Shown piece after piece: positions 1 through 12,075 of a DNA stretch of 64,000 nucleotides. Made by a program: the position numbers and the translations under genes. The stretch lies in contig NC_133933.1 in the NCBI RefSeq assembly GCF_031877795.1, positions 23,030,029-23,094,028 on the forward strand, in the 5' to 3' direction. Source of the DNA: Strix aluco. Taxonomy: Eukaryota; Chordata; Aves; Strigiformes; Strigidae. The notes beneath the pieces were generated by a model. It ran no database searches and was not told the origin of the DNA. It was given only the letters and a program-made list of their open reading frames with translations. How positions within the stretch are numbered: the first letter of the stretch is position 1; every line of letters begins with the position of its first letter.

Positions 1-994
1 GCAGTTTATGTGACAATCCACATTTCTTTTTCCCTTTTTTTTTTTTTCTTGGTAGATTTTTCTTCATTTTTCCTCTGTGCTATTAGAGCTAAGTTTTTGG
101 GTTAACTTTAAACTGTTGTTTGATTTCTTGCCTGAATAAAATCTGTCTTTTTCTCCCCTCTAGCTACAGACAGGCCAAGGCTGATGCAGTAGGAACTCCT
201 GCTGAGCTTATTTCTCTGTAAAGATCCTAACTCCAAAAATATTTTTTTAAAGGGTCCATTTTGGTTTAGTCAGTTCCTGGGTTCAAAGTTCCTTCATGTT
301 GATGTTAATTCCTGGAAATCTCTGGGAATCAAATAAAATGCCAATAAAGAAATAATCATCAAAACCAGTGCAGAATCATGATGGGTACTCTGTTCCTGGA
401 AGAAGGTTACATTTGCTTTGGGAAGGGAGAGAGGAAGGTGGGGAAAATGTGAGCAAGCCCTTTTGCAAAATTACTGAATCAAATGTCAAATCACTTTTCC
501 CAGCAAACAAGCATTGGCTCAAAGTGTATAATTTTCCCCAATGCTTTTTAGATGTTAAGTGCAGTAGCACAGTTCTCTGAGTCTCTGCTAAGGGGACAAG
601 GTGTATCCCTTGCTCAAGTTCACACTAAAGCAGTCTCTTCTTGTGACTTCTATCCAAGGACTTATACACCCTACTCTTCCCTTGCCCTGACACTAGACAC
701 AAGACAAATACCCAGGGAGTCCGTGCCCTGATCCTACAGACTGTGGTGATGCAGAGGAAACCCATGTCAGCTATTTCAGTCCTTTCACCATGTACTTTTC
801 CTACGAGTCACATCAGAGGCACTCAGGAATTGCTCTCATGCTGATCCTCAAACCTCCCTTGGCTACCCTGCAGCTTTTTCCTCTCTTCTGGTTGCCCCAC
901 TGTGGTGGTGCAATTCTTACCCCTCCCCGCACCTCCTTGTTGGGATGCTTGGTGCTAGGTGTGATTCCACCCACATCCCCAGAGCTATACACCA

Positions 995-1790
995 ATCTGT
1001 GGAGATAAGGACTGCTAACGTTAACGAGCCTGGCTCCTGCCCCTCCTGATTGCTCAGAAAGGGTTAAAACAGCCCATCATCTCCTAAGGGCTTGGCACAC
1101 CTGTGCCTGGGATGTGGTCAAATGGGAACAATAATAGAGTTGCACATTCATCAAGTTCTTGTGCAACTGCTGGAAGGCACCAGAAGGTATTTGACAAAAG
1201 TCAGTTATCTTGGACCCTATAAATTGCGACTACAAGGGAGACCCTTTGAGTTCTCCTGTTGCAGCGGGCCTGTGACCAGCATCTCCCCTGAGCTGGGACG
1301 CCTCTCAGGTACCAAAACCCTTAAGGTGTCATCTGCTGCCAGAGCTGACGGAAGGCCAGGGTGAAGTCCACCCGCTCGAGTCTCAATTATTGCCCGTTGA
1401 GAATGCCAAGGCATTGTAAGTATTTACTCTAAATACGAGAGGGAAATTTCCCTTTGAGCTAGCTTCTCTTTCACCCGCTCTTTCTCTGTTTATTGGTGTG
1501 TGGGTACATACTTCATTCTACTGGATCCAAGATACTTTTGTCTCTGCGTGTGTGTTTGTACGTTTTGTGTATGTGTATGTATATATGTATAAATTAAGGT
1601 ACCGTTAAGTAAGTTAGTGTGAATCTTGTCATTTTAGAATCTGTAAATAAGTCGCTTTTCTTTCTTTCAACATTTCTGAATTATTTTGTAATGATAAATT
1701 GCTGTTAGTTATTAATAAATCTAGATTTCCTGCTAAACCATCACCGTGTTAATACTTTCATCCACGACACTCACACACGTCACAGTCTAT
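995..1790 (+). mobile_element. Probable solo retroviral-type LTR
   Basis: The segment has the layout of an LTR on the plus strand. There is a TATA box (TATAAAT, 1218-1224) after a promoter-like U3, a long transcribed-looking part, then AATAAA at 1714-1719 followed by a short U5-like tail ending near CATCCACGACA. No primer-binding site, gag or pol follows, so it would be a solo LTR. The limits are approximate: starting at TGTGG (997) and ending near 1789 gives flanks CAATC and CAGTC, an imperfect 5-bp match. The long distance from TATA to poly(A) signal is unusual. It could instead be another promoter-bearing repeat; a bird repeat library would settle it. Confidence 0.5.
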
Positions 1791-4132
1791 GTTAAACAGG
1801 GGACTGACCCTCCTATGTCAGCTCTTGCTCAGCAATCCCTCACTCTGTAAGGGAGCTACCGGGTCCCCAAGAGACAAAGGGTGAGCAGTGCAGGAGCAGT
1901 AGTCTGTGACCTTGAAGACCCTTCAGAAAAATCTTCAGCAACTTCACCCTCTGCCCATCTTAGCCTTTTTTTAAAGCATAAGCAACTGAAGATCTGAGAC
2001 TATCCTTAACGCTTGTAATGGGCACCATATTGAGCACAATGGTGGGCTATCCCTGGTGCAGGGCCAAAGCATTGCTGAATACATGGTAATCTCTCTCCCT
2101 TCACACATACATGTTTGAAAATATAACTAATGTAAGCAAAAGTAAAGCATTCCACATTCAGCACCACCACAGTCCACATCATCTGGATCGTCCTAATCCT
2201 GTTTCTTTTGCATCTGTGTAGTATTACACATTATGATCAGAACAGAGTGAAATCTTTAGCCTAAACATTAATTGATTAAAAACACATATTCAGCAACAGC
2301 AAATCATTTCATATCTTCCTCTGTTCCACTCAATTGCTTGTGTGAAGGAAAAGCACCAAACAATGAAAAAATTTGTTCTGAACATTTTTAAAGGAGCATC
2401 TCAGTTTTTTTTAAATCTGACATAACTCTTCAAGGAGAATTTCCCTTTGACTGATCTTTAGAAAAGTGCAGCTATAGAAAATACTTTGTTCAGTCTAAAA
2501 TAGAACTTATCTTCCATTTCTCAAATCTGTGTGTGAACCAAAAGGTCAGTTAATTGCAGAGCTCCCGCTGTAACTGGCACCTCCAGCCCCACCTCTAGTA
2601 ATGCTTGAAGTACCACATGAAAAATCTCTGTCACAAATTGCACACGTTTCAATGGATGTAAAATGAGGGCCCGTGGATGAAAACACAGCCTGGAGCCATC
2701 CCCATCTGATGGCAAACTGCAACTACTGCAGAGTTAGGAAAAGTGACGTTTCAAATGTTGTCTTGGTGCACCTAATCCACCTCCTCCTGCAGGGACTCCC
2801 ATATAAAATCAGCTCACTTTACAAGTCAAAATAAGTTGTTTCTGACTGTCACCACTGACTATTGCTGTCTAAGAATCAAGCTGTTTTCTTTCTACTTTAT
2901 CCATTATCCCCAGATATGAAGTCTCCAAACTCTGAAAGTAATTGGCAATTCTCTTGACAATGCACAAGGTAAAATAGAAGCAGCATGTTGCTCAACTGCT
3001 CAATTGGATCTGGAACAATGACAGCAGTTATAATTGCTATTACCACTTAAATAACCAGACACTATATGACTCAGAAAATGGAGGCTAAGAGAATATTAGA
3101 ACCAAGATGCCAGTTTTGTCACAGGTACATTTTCAGCCAAATTTTTTTAATGTGAGAGGGAGATAATGGTGGAGGCTGAGAAAAATACAGACATAGGTTA
3201 AATTAGCCATGCTCTGTCAGCATGATGCAACTACGCTCACTCTGGGAGATGTATTCAGGTAGGAAACAGTCTCCCTTGGGAAAATTATAGGTCTCTCTTT
3301 GCTGAGTAGTTTAGGTAACTTAAACACCTGGGATTGCGTATCCTTACAGTCAGCACTGCAATGACCTAAGAGCAAAGAGTTTATGAACACTTCTGCACAG
3401 GTGGAAAAGTGCACAACTGAAAAACTTCAGGAATGGGGCAGTTTGACTCCTAATGTTGCAGCCTTCCTTCTTCCTCCCCAGGGACCCACTCCCAGAGGCA
3501 ACTGGACTCTGGGATGTCCTTTCAGGACATTTGAAATGCAAATACAGTTTTATTTACTTCCTGACCCTTGGCTCAAAACCTCTACATCTCTATAAATGAA
3601 AAGCAACCACTGCTATTTAGCAACTTCTTCTGCCCCTGCTTCATTCTGTCAGGAGACAGAGACCACGTTTTGATGTCACCGTGACACAGGTTGGGTGTTG
3701 TGGTGACATTTGAGAACTTCTGGTTGGGCTCCCCAGGCAGTTGACACCATTGCCTGTTATCTTGCATCTTGTCTAGCAGGACAAAGCCTGGCTGGTGGGG
3801 AAACAGCTACAGGTAGACATTTTGGTCAAAGAGAGGAAAAAAAAAATTAAAATGGAGCCTTCTTCAGCACTGACATCCTCGATTTCTGTTCCAGACGAGC
3901 CATTTGGGTCAGCAGTCTCAGCTTTTGTCCCTTGAGTACATTGTAGAAGAGCAACTGGTGATGTTGACTTAACCTCTATAATAGGAGAAAAGGCTTTTCA
4001 GTGTTCTTGTTGTGAACCCTGGGACATGAGCATATAATTTAATTTTTTGGAGGAGAGGTCTGTCAAAGCCAGTGACTTTTCATCCTGCTCCTTCCTGAAA
4101 AATCTCTGGAAAATTGTTGGAAACAATTGGTT

Positions 4133-4194
4133 TCAGTCAATTTGTTGGGGTGATGCCAGAAACTCAGTCAATTTGTTGGGGTGATGCCAAAAAC
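4133..4194. repeat. 31-bp tandem duplication, two copies
   Basis: Two adjacent 31-bp units (4133-4163 and 4164-4194) differ at one base, G versus A, near the 3' end of the unit. Each contains CAATTTGTTGGGGTGATGCC. There is no coding frame through them. This is most likely a recent local slippage or unequal-crossover duplication within the CAPN13 intron. Confidence 0.9.
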
Positions 4195-5790
4195 TCTGTA
4201 GTGATTGCTGAAAAAAATCTTCAAAAGGGAAGTGCTGGTAAGGAGAGGACCTCTGCAAATTTTTGAAAAAAATTCCATGAAAACTTTCATTCATCACCTT
4301 AATCTTCATGGATTCAGAAAAAGGGAAGGTGATTCTCCAACACTTGCCTCACCTGACAAACTTCAAGCACCAACAGCAGGTTCTGCTTTTGGCAAGGTAC
4401 ATCAGTCCCTCTGCACATGAAATAACTGTCAGGATATTTAAGTAGGATAGATGTTCATCCTACACTGCAGTGCCTCAAAACTAGTGGTATTTGGGTTTTT
4501 AAGTCAGTTTGTATGCTTTTGAAATCCTATGCTTCTCTTCTGCTCCCAAATGACAAAAACACTACGGTAGTTAGTACTTAACAGAACTGTATCATAACAT
4601 TTTATTCCAGTTTATTCATCTTTAAAATGCCCCTGAGAGTTCTTTCTAAAATCCATGGTTGTCTTTTGTGAGTCTAATGCTTAGTTATCATATCTTTGTC
4701 TTTCTCAGTCTGGAAATGGTGGCAACTAACTCCTCTCCTTTGCATTTTTTAGTTACTCTTCTACTATACCCTTATTTCAAGAGAGATTATTCCCACCTGC
4801 TACAAACCTGTAAGCGGAGTGCTAGCGTAGAAAACACAGCACCAGCTGCATTCTCACTGGACCCAGATTTGAAGAAAGGCTGCCTGAGGAGAAGCCCAGA
4901 TGTTCAGTCAGCAGTAAGGAGCTGCTTCTGCGGAGGAGAATGATTCCTTCATAGCAGCTCCACAGAGACACCCAGACATCTGCACCCAGCCACTGCTGCT
5001 GCTATGCCAAGGCCACCGTGCTGCCAAGCTCCACCATACCCTCATTCCCTGCTTGCATCTGTCCTCCAAATAAATCTTTTCCAGTTGTCTTGTCCTGTCT
5101 CTACAGTCTCACAGTTACTGTCTCTACACCCTGAGGGTTTGCTTTTAGGGAGATGAACTGGTTTGCTCCAGCCCAGGGAAGACAAAGGCCCCAGGCACTA
5201 GTGGTGGGCTCAGCAAAACCTAGCAAAAGGGCAACATGTGGCAAATACAGAAGCTGCACCAGCAGCAAATGGTACACAGCAGTGCTACGTGGTGCAGTCT
5301 GACCATGGAAAGATTCCCTAAACTAGGTCCTAGGATACAAGAGCTGAGTATGTGATTCTACCTCCCAATTTAAACATCCATATGCCACATGAACTGCCTA
5401 TTAAACTGCAACTGCGAATCAGCAGACAACATACTTCATCTCATGCCTTGTCCCAATTACTTTAAAACAGGTATTGCTTTTCAGGTTTGCACAAAGTCCT
5501 CTAGAAGCAGATCAAAGTGGGAACACTAGTTCTAGTCAGGTTCAGAGGTGGAGACAAACTTCCTGCAAAAAGGCACCCAATGAAATCATTAATGTTACAG
5601 AGGTTATCTTCCCTCCACACATCCCAGAGCAAGGAATCCTCCTTGCAGTGTTGCTCTTCCAGTGTCCCCCCTGGGGTCTACTTCCATGCTTAGCACAGAT
5701 CTTCTTCCCCAAGGTAAAGGCCTTTAGCCTCTGGCTCAGTGCCCCCGTTCAGCAGCAGGGCTATGAAACACCCCAGCTGGTGTAACTCAC

Positions 5791-6027
5791 AGTTGGCCTC
5801 TTCCATTGTATTCGCCGCAGCTTATCCTCTGGGAGCAGGTTGGGACCGATGGAGCTGACATGAGCAGGGAAGGTGGCATCCTCAAAAAGCACTCCTTGGC
5901 TCAGACATGAGGTTCGCAGGTGGTTGAAGTCCTGATTATTAAATTTCTTCAGTTTCTGGAGGCTTCCTGTTGTCCCTGTTGTTTGCCAGCCCTGCTCCAA
6001 TGTCAGAGCAGAGCCGGGGGTGAACAT
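5791..6027 (-). CDS. CAPN13: Calpain-13, first coding exon (partial gene)
   Basis: This exon encodes 79 residues of the N-terminus of a calpain large subunit, the cytosolic calcium-linked cysteine protease family. The family pattern is clear: KFNNQDF near residue 29, then CLSQGVLFED, TFP, SSIGPN and the terminal WKRP block that precedes the protease core in calpains. The match to CAPN13 is closest in NQDF..LR..CLS, SSIG and LL.E..L. The start is the first ATG after an in-frame TAG, with A at -3. The frame ends after WKRPT at a GTGAGT donor (minus strand, 5785-5790), phase 0. The leader before KFNNQDF is about 28 residues, longer than the roughly 14 I recall for human CAPN13. A CTCTCCTTCATAG acceptor just upstream suggests the exon begins at 6039 after a noncoding exon. 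The active-site exons are outside the window, so whether it is catalytically intact cannot be judged. CAPN14 is the main alternative; synteny favours CAPN13. Confidence 0.85.
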
Positions 6028-6039
6028 TGTGCCCCTTTC
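6028..6039 (-). other. CAPN13: CAPN13 5' untranslated piece and splice acceptor
   Basis: On the minus strand a pyrimidine-rich TCTCTCCTTCATAG ends at 6040-6041, leaving 12 untranslated bases before the ATG at 6027. If it is used, an upstream noncoding first exon and the promoter lie at higher coordinates. If not, transcription may begin close by and the untranslated leader would be longer. Confidence 0.5.
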
Positions 6040-7597
6040 CTATGAAGGAGAGACATGGACTGCCATTAGTTTCCCGATCTGAAGTGGTGCCTTAGGAGCG
6101 TGTGGGAAAGCAGACACCTCCGCTCATCCACCCCCCACCCCCAAGAGGACTGTGGAGCAGCAGCTTGCAAAGATGAGGGCATTCACAGTGACAAAATCCT
6201 TATTAGCTGGAAATGCCTGGGGAAAGAGTAGTCGTCAAATCCCAACTGGTTTATCTTAAACCAGTGCTGTCACTGCTACAAATTCAATTTTGAGTCTTCC
6301 CTGAGGACAGAGAGCAAAGCTGTTAGTGAGCCACTGTGTTAGCACTGAGGTACATCTGTAACATAAGCGAGCATAGGGGATGGAGCAGGAGCTGCAGACA
6401 CAGGACAGGAGGGAGGTGGTGTGAGCAGGGAGGTTGCTCAGAGGTACCCAGGACTCTTATGGCCATGAATCACACCTGTGCCCAGCGCATTTTTTGAGTT
6501 ATTTCGTTTCCACAAGTGAGAGCTTGGAAGTCACTCCCTGTGAGACCTAAAGGCAGAGACTTGACTTTCCTTGGGATCTGCTCCAAAGACCCCAGACAGA
6601 TTAGGGGGTGGCTTCCTACCAGTTTACACAGATGCTCCACCAGACTCCCTAAAGCTTCAGTGCTGTGATGGGACCAAGCTGCAACATCCAGACCTGGATT
6701 CCACCTGCACTACTTGCTCATATGAGTGTGCACCAAGGTCTGGGGTTTTTGGACTCAGTAGTTCATTTGGAGGCCAGTGTTTAAACAGATCTGAGTTGTA
6801 GATTCATATTTAAACTGGGCAGTCACCATGTGGCATCTTGTAGCTATTTCAGACTGGAGCATGTTCGAACCCCTTTTTGTTAGGGAAAAAAAAAAAAAAA
6901 GGAAACAGGCAATTTGCTTAGGAACATTTCACACATGTAGTGAAACCCTAGCATGGATAGGCCTGCTAATACATCTGCTGGCTCAACTAGGGACTGATGC
7001 AGAAGATAAAATCTCCCCTTGTGGACTTTGTCCCCTTTACAGTCATCAAAGAGCACAGCAGAACTCTTGCCATCAAAGATCTACTTTTGCTCCAAAGGGA
7101 GGCAGTGCATCATCGATGGAGATGCTGGACAGCGGGGTGGGAGGGCTTTTGGGACATGAGTGGGAAAAGGGCACAGGAAGGCGAAAAACTTGCATGTTTG
7201 GATGAGCAGTGGTGCCAGAGATTTAAGAGCAATTTGTTCTGTCTAACCAGAGTAGGAGCTTTCAGGTGCACTCTCCAGAGCTGTGTGGATGTACACGTGC
7301 GCACCATCTCCTGGGGATCTTCCTTCAGCTAAAAAGCTCTGTTGTGGATTTCAGAGTTCAGAGAAGTAGCAGGAAGGTTGTGCGGCCTGCCTTGCCTCCT
7401 GGTTCCTCCAGATCTTTTGTCATGCAGAATTACATGTTGCTGGATCAAAACATAACTCATGGTCCATGCTAGTTTTCACCGTTCATTCACACTTGCCCAC
7501 ACAAAACCAACATTTTAACTGTCCTGAGCTGTAATTCCACTTTTGCCCCTTTCCTTATGAAAAGAGAAGCCCCTGGTGAAGTCCTGTATTAGCAGAC
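6040..7597. other. Sequence upstream of CAPN13, no gene seen
   Basis: This is presumed 5' flank or first intron of CAPN13. It has moderate GC, a poly(A) run of 15 near 6886-6900, and several short open frames on the plus strand (one of 125 codons from 6828, overlapping another) with no recognisable domain. A noncoding CAPN13 exon or promoter may lie here, but I cannot pick it out. Confidence 0.4.
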
Positions 7598-7860
7598 TTT
7601 TAAGGGCAAGAAGGATCATTGTGATCACCTCCTCTGGCTTCTTGCATGACAGATACCACTGCACTTGATCCAGCGATTCCTGCCTCTAGTTTCTGGCTTC
7701 CACTTAAGATGTACCTTCTCATAGAATAGCACTGGAAAATCTACTACAAGCCCTGGGCAAGCCACTCCTACAGTTAATTAACTTCACTGTGCTAATTTCT
7801 AGCCTGAAGTCACTCAGTTTCACTTTCAAGCCACTGGATGCTATAGCTTTTTTTTAAAAT
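7598..7860 (-). mobile_element. Ancient amniote CR1-type LINE remnant (3' end)
   Basis: Heavily diverged, but it runs in register with the reverse complement of the old CR1 3' regions common in turtles and crocodilians. Features in order are AGAAGGATCATTGTGATCACCT, a CTTGCATGACAG block, GATCCAGCGATTCCTGC, GGAAAATCTACTAC, a GTTAATTAAC block and AAGCCACTGGATGCT. No reverse transcriptase part remains. Divergence suggests insertion before or early in bird evolution. Confidence 0.7.
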
Positions 7861-8501
7861 TTATTTTTTATTTTTAGTAGAAGAAAGGGCTCTTTCCTAC
7901 CAAACATACTTATCTGTATATCTGATATGTTCCTGGTGCGGTACAAAGAGAGCAGATGGCTCCAGTAAGAGCAAAGCCTCAGATTTTTATTTTGAATCAT
8001 TCACACATGTGAAAAACACAGGCCAGTCACACTGAAGGTGTGATACAGTACCCCCCCCTCCAACACATTTACTTAGTGTCATCACCTTTCTCAGTGCTTC
8101 AAGTCATTTGGCCTTCTGGCATTTGTAACAACAGCTTAGAAAAATAAGGATTTTTGCATCTCATTGTTTTAATTAAAAGCCCCACAAAAAAATCAGATGG
8201 AATTCAGAAATCACCCTCAGCCAACAAGAAGAGAAAACATTCCCCTTGGGCTTGCATTTTTTAATACAATGGAAATAAATCTCATGTAATGTACCATAAC
8301 ATGACAAGGGAATGGCTTCTTCTTAACAAATACTCATTTGAAACTGTGCCCAGGCCCCATGCATGCTAAGATCTATTTCTTGCAACAGTGTTCCAGCAAA
8401 ACTGATTACTAATTCTAAAACTCGAATTAAAACTAACAGAGCTTGAAGGCTGGGTCTGACATGCGTTCCCTCTCTTCTGACAGAGAACAAGAGTTTTTAG
8501 C

Positions 8502-8517
8502 GTGTGTGTGTGTGTGT
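8502..8517. repeat. (GT)n microsatellite
   Basis: About eight uninterrupted GT units, followed by a TTTA-rich stretch. Confidence 0.9.
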
Positions 8518-10867
8518 TTAATTGTGTTGTTTAACATATCCGGAATAAATTAGCAACCAGACTGAAGAAAATAATACACTTAACTACTTTTCCCTTGTAG
8601 GAATGACTTCATCAGCATTGTGTCTGGGGGCATACATGCACAGATGCCTGAGCGCTGTATCTGTGCCTCTATGCAGGCAGGCCACGGGATCAGGCACACC
8701 TCGCTAGCACTGTGCTGTCTGCACCAGCATGCTCTGCCAGCCACCTCTTTTGAAGCAACATCCTGAACCCCGGCCACAGCTCTCTCCCGCTTGGCTCTCA
8801 TGGGTGCATCAGCAACAGCAAAGAACACAACAGTTTTTAAAGCAAAATACTGCCTGCCTGGTTGGGGAGCTTCTTACTGTTACTGAACTCCGAGGCAGAA
8901 AGACTTTAAAGGGGACAAAGTTATAATGCAGTGGGTCTCAGAGGCGTTGGCCTTGGACTGCTCCCTGCCAAGTGACATGGGGAGAGAGGGAGGGATTTCA
9001 AACATTCACAAGAGCTGGTTCAGACATACTGTGAAACACTGGCGAAAAAGAGACTCTGACTCTCAACTAAGGAAGGAAATTATTATTCAGAAGGGGTTAA
9101 ACGTACATTTACTTAGTCCTGGGATCTCTTCCAACACATTTACTTACCTGAAATGGAGAAAGAAATCACACTGAACTTTGAATCTACTGCTCTTCTTTGA
9201 TCCCTCTTCCTTCTCAGCAGAGAGAGATCCTTCTTCTTGCTGTCTGTCTCAGAGGGAGGGTCAGATGACAAAGGGTGAGAGAGGGAAGGGGAACAGTGGA
9301 AAAGCTACAGAGAGAAGGAGGAAAGGAGATCAGGTGTGACAGCTGGAAGAGATGGGGTGGAAAGGGGAACCCCTGAGGATATCAGAGGAAAAGGGTTGGT
9401 GACCTCCACAGAAACAAACCTGGGAACCCCAAGCAACCACCATATTCTGCATTAAAAATCTTAAAAGCCAGAGGCAAAGGGTGTGTCTCATCTCCCTCCA
9501 GCACTCATTCAAGGAAGATGTCAAGCAACTATTATAATCAGGTGCTCAATGGTGGCAAATGATACTGACAGCTAATTACACTTTGCATAAAGATTTATGT
9601 CAGAGTACAGGCATAATTTCCTTCAGTGGCTCCTGATATTTTTCACTAAGTAGAAGGTGGAAATAGGCAATTAGAAACATGCATCTACTTCATAGATGAA
9701 CTACCCACCTTCTCCTCTTCACCAATTTTCTCAACACATTTCCACTACATGTTGGCTCAGCTGGGTTTCTGTACTTCAGGAAGAGCAGCTGAATTTTCTC
9801 AAACACTATAAAGAATACCAGAAGAGCCAAAAAGCCAGCAGCCCTTCTTCCCCCGTTTCCTCTCAAACACTCCAAACTATCAATGTACACTTCATCTTAC
9901 CCATAATATTCAGCATATGCTGCAGTAATGTAAGCACACTTTCCCTCTAAGACCCTGTCATTCATGTATTTGGAGCACTGTAAAAACTTCAGGGAGTCAG
10001 TTCCAGAATTGTCTTATAATGAAGGAAAGTGTGAGTTTATTAGCTCTCCTTGCATTCAGAGAAAAAACAAATGAGAGAGTGCTGCTTTTCACCAGCTAGC
10101 CTGCAAACTGCAGAGGCAGAGCAGAGATTGGGCATCCCAAACCCCAGGTGGACAACAGCTCCTTGTACATACAATGTGTGAAAGCCTTGAGTATCTCAGA
10201 AAATCAAAACCAAAGCCAGACACTTTAGCAACCCTCCAGGAGATTACTTTCCCAGTGGCATCTTACATGACCTTCTGCCCCAAACAGTCTGTGAAATACT
10301 CCCTTCCAGCTATTTATTAAGTCAATTTTCTCCTTGCTTTGCATCCATAGCATAGGACAGCTCCAGATACCTTTTTTCTACCTCATTTAACAGCAGCCTA
10401 CAGTAACTACAGAGTCCTCCTCGTCTTAGGATCTCCACTCCCACTTGATCCAATTACTTCTGACAACTTACCGTTTTACTATGAAGCTCTTTCTAGGATG
10501 GCAAATTCATCTTTTCTTTCACTCCAGGTAACATTAAGGACGGGAACTCTAATTTATTCTGTCTCTCCAAGACAAATCCCTCTCAATGTGTCTGTGGTGC
10601 TTTTCTAGCACTATTACTTGTATTTCACCTGCTTCATCCTGTACTAAGTAAAACAGCAAAGTGATGTTTTACCTGCAGTGCCTCCGGTGTAACTCTCCAG
10701 CCAACACCAACAGAGTGTCAGACTGGCTGGCACTGTCCCCATTCTCATTTACAGGGCAGGTTTTGCCACGCCTTAAGGAAACATAACCAAGTTGAAGTCA
10801 AGTTCAAGGCCAAAAGCAAGCCGTCTGAGTTGGGTGTAATAGTTTCATGCAGATACCACACCATGGA

Positions 10868-10892
10868 GATATATATATATATATACACACAC
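10868..10892. repeat. (AT)n then (AC)n compound microsatellite
   Basis: About eight AT units run directly into three or four AC units. Such tracts are usually length-polymorphic. Confidence 0.9.
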
Positions 10893-11494
10893 TTCTATCA
10901 GCCATCCACAATGAATTGTCTATCGACCTATGTCAGTTGATAGTATCCCATGACTAACTGTGGCTTCAGTCACAGTTATTCATATAAGTAAACAGGAACT
11001 GTCTGCACGTCCCACACTTTCACATTATCTGTTTTCCTCCTCACATCAAGAGGAAATGCAGCAATAATCCTGGATCCAGGCACAGACTGGCAGGAGTCAC
11101 CACAAAACAAGTTATCAGTGCTGTGTGGCATTCTTTCTGCAGCAGTAAAAGCAAGCAGATACTTTTAGGCCAACGCCTGTTAGCATTTACACTGGGCTCT
11201 TACTAAAATTCCACATCAGTTCACTCACTCATTCCTCCAGGAGTAAGAGTTATCCATATATTTAGGAGACGTAGGGGATGGCCTCAGTTATCCTAAAGCC
11301 CAAAGCCAAAGAATGAAAGAGTATCTAGCAGAAATATGGGAAGGAGGAGTTTATTTCATTTTTGGAAGGCCAAACTGAGATAACTTTAAGCCCAAAACTC
11401 AAGGGAATGGGAACAGCACATTCTCAGGGACACACTCCCTGGCAGCAATCCTAAGTGTATTCCTATAGCCTGTAAATGTGTTTTTGAAAAAAAA

Positions 11495-12075
11495 AGCCCT
11501 TGATGTCCTGGCGGACAGCAAGCTGAACAAGAGCCAACTATGTGCCCTTTTAATATAGCAAACCATCCAGATCCTTCCCCTTTGCACAGCGCTTTCGAGA
11601 CTATATCTGCAGTACTATGTCCAGTCCTGGGCTGCCCAGTGTAAGCAGGGCACTGAAAGGGCAGCAAGTCTAGCAGAAACTCACCAGGATGGTCAGGGGG
11701 CTGGAGTACACGGCGTGAGAGAAGAGGCAGAGAGAACTTGTCTGCTCAACCAGGAGAAGGAGACCTAATTGGAGTCTCCCACTATCCAAAAGGCAGTTAC
11801 AGAGAAGGTGGAGCCAGACTCCTCTTGAAGGTGCACTGCACACAGGCAGAGGCAATAGGCACAAGCAGCAGCAAGAGAAATTACACATGGTTGGAGAGAA
11901 AAAAAAGTTCTTCAGGGTGGTTCAGCCCAGGAACAGGTGCCCAGAGAGACTGGAGCATCTCCACCCTTGGAGGCATTAGCTGGACAAGGCCATAAGCAAC
12001 ATCACCTAACTTGGAAGTCAACCGTGCTGTGAGCTGGCGTGGGACTCCAAGACCTCCTGGGGTACCTTCTCAGAG
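11495..12075 (+). mobile_element. Degraded CR1 LINE fragment (3' RT end and 3'UTR)
   Basis: The plus strand follows the CR1 3' region in order: GATGTCCTGGCGGACAGCAAGC (the leader of the late RT segment), then CTGCAGTACTATGTCCAGTC with CTGGGCTGCCCAGT, GGTGGAGCCAGACTCCTCTTG, AGGCAATAGGCACAAGC, a GGAACAGGTGCCCAGAGAG block, CTCCACCCTTGGAGGCATT, and AGCTGGACAAGGCC. Frames are broken by many stops and indels, so this is a dead, 5'-truncated copy older than the one at 57.4-59.2 kb. The 3' limit is soft. Confidence 0.85.

Larger units (their letters stand above)
1..5790 (-). other. CAPN13: CAPN13 intron after the first coding exon (left part outside window)
   Basis: This stretch lies downstream of the CAPN13 first coding exon on the minus strand. 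I looked for the next calpain exons, especially the block holding the active-site Cys (DCWF-type), and saw none, so the whole stretch is most simply one long intron. It contains a probable LTR at about 995-1790, a 31-bp tandem duplication at 4133-4194 and T-rich runs near 40. The short open frames here show no codon or domain signature. At 5066-5072 there is an AATAAA on the plus strand after a C-rich, stop-poor stretch; I do not call a gene from that. Confidence 0.6.
7861..11494. other. Intergenic stretch, no gene seen
   Basis: Mostly unique, AT-leaning sequence. It holds a short (GT)n at 8502-8517 and an (AT)n/(AC)n tract at 10868-10892. The open frames (up to 84 codons) lack any domain or splice context. 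Confidence 0.5.

Noticed and set aside
4800..5110. Possible gene end: stop-poor stretch, then AATAAA and a T/G-rich tail on the plus strand
   Set aside because: No upstream exon chain or domain. A lone AATAAA is common by chance; a lncRNA or another LTR is possible but not supported.
1..5790. Search for the CAPN13 active-site exon (DCWF block)
   Set aside because: No matching words on the minus strand; most likely left of the window.
10868..10892. AT/AC tract as an origin or promoter signal
   Set aside because: It is an ordinary compound microsatellite in a vertebrate intergenic region.
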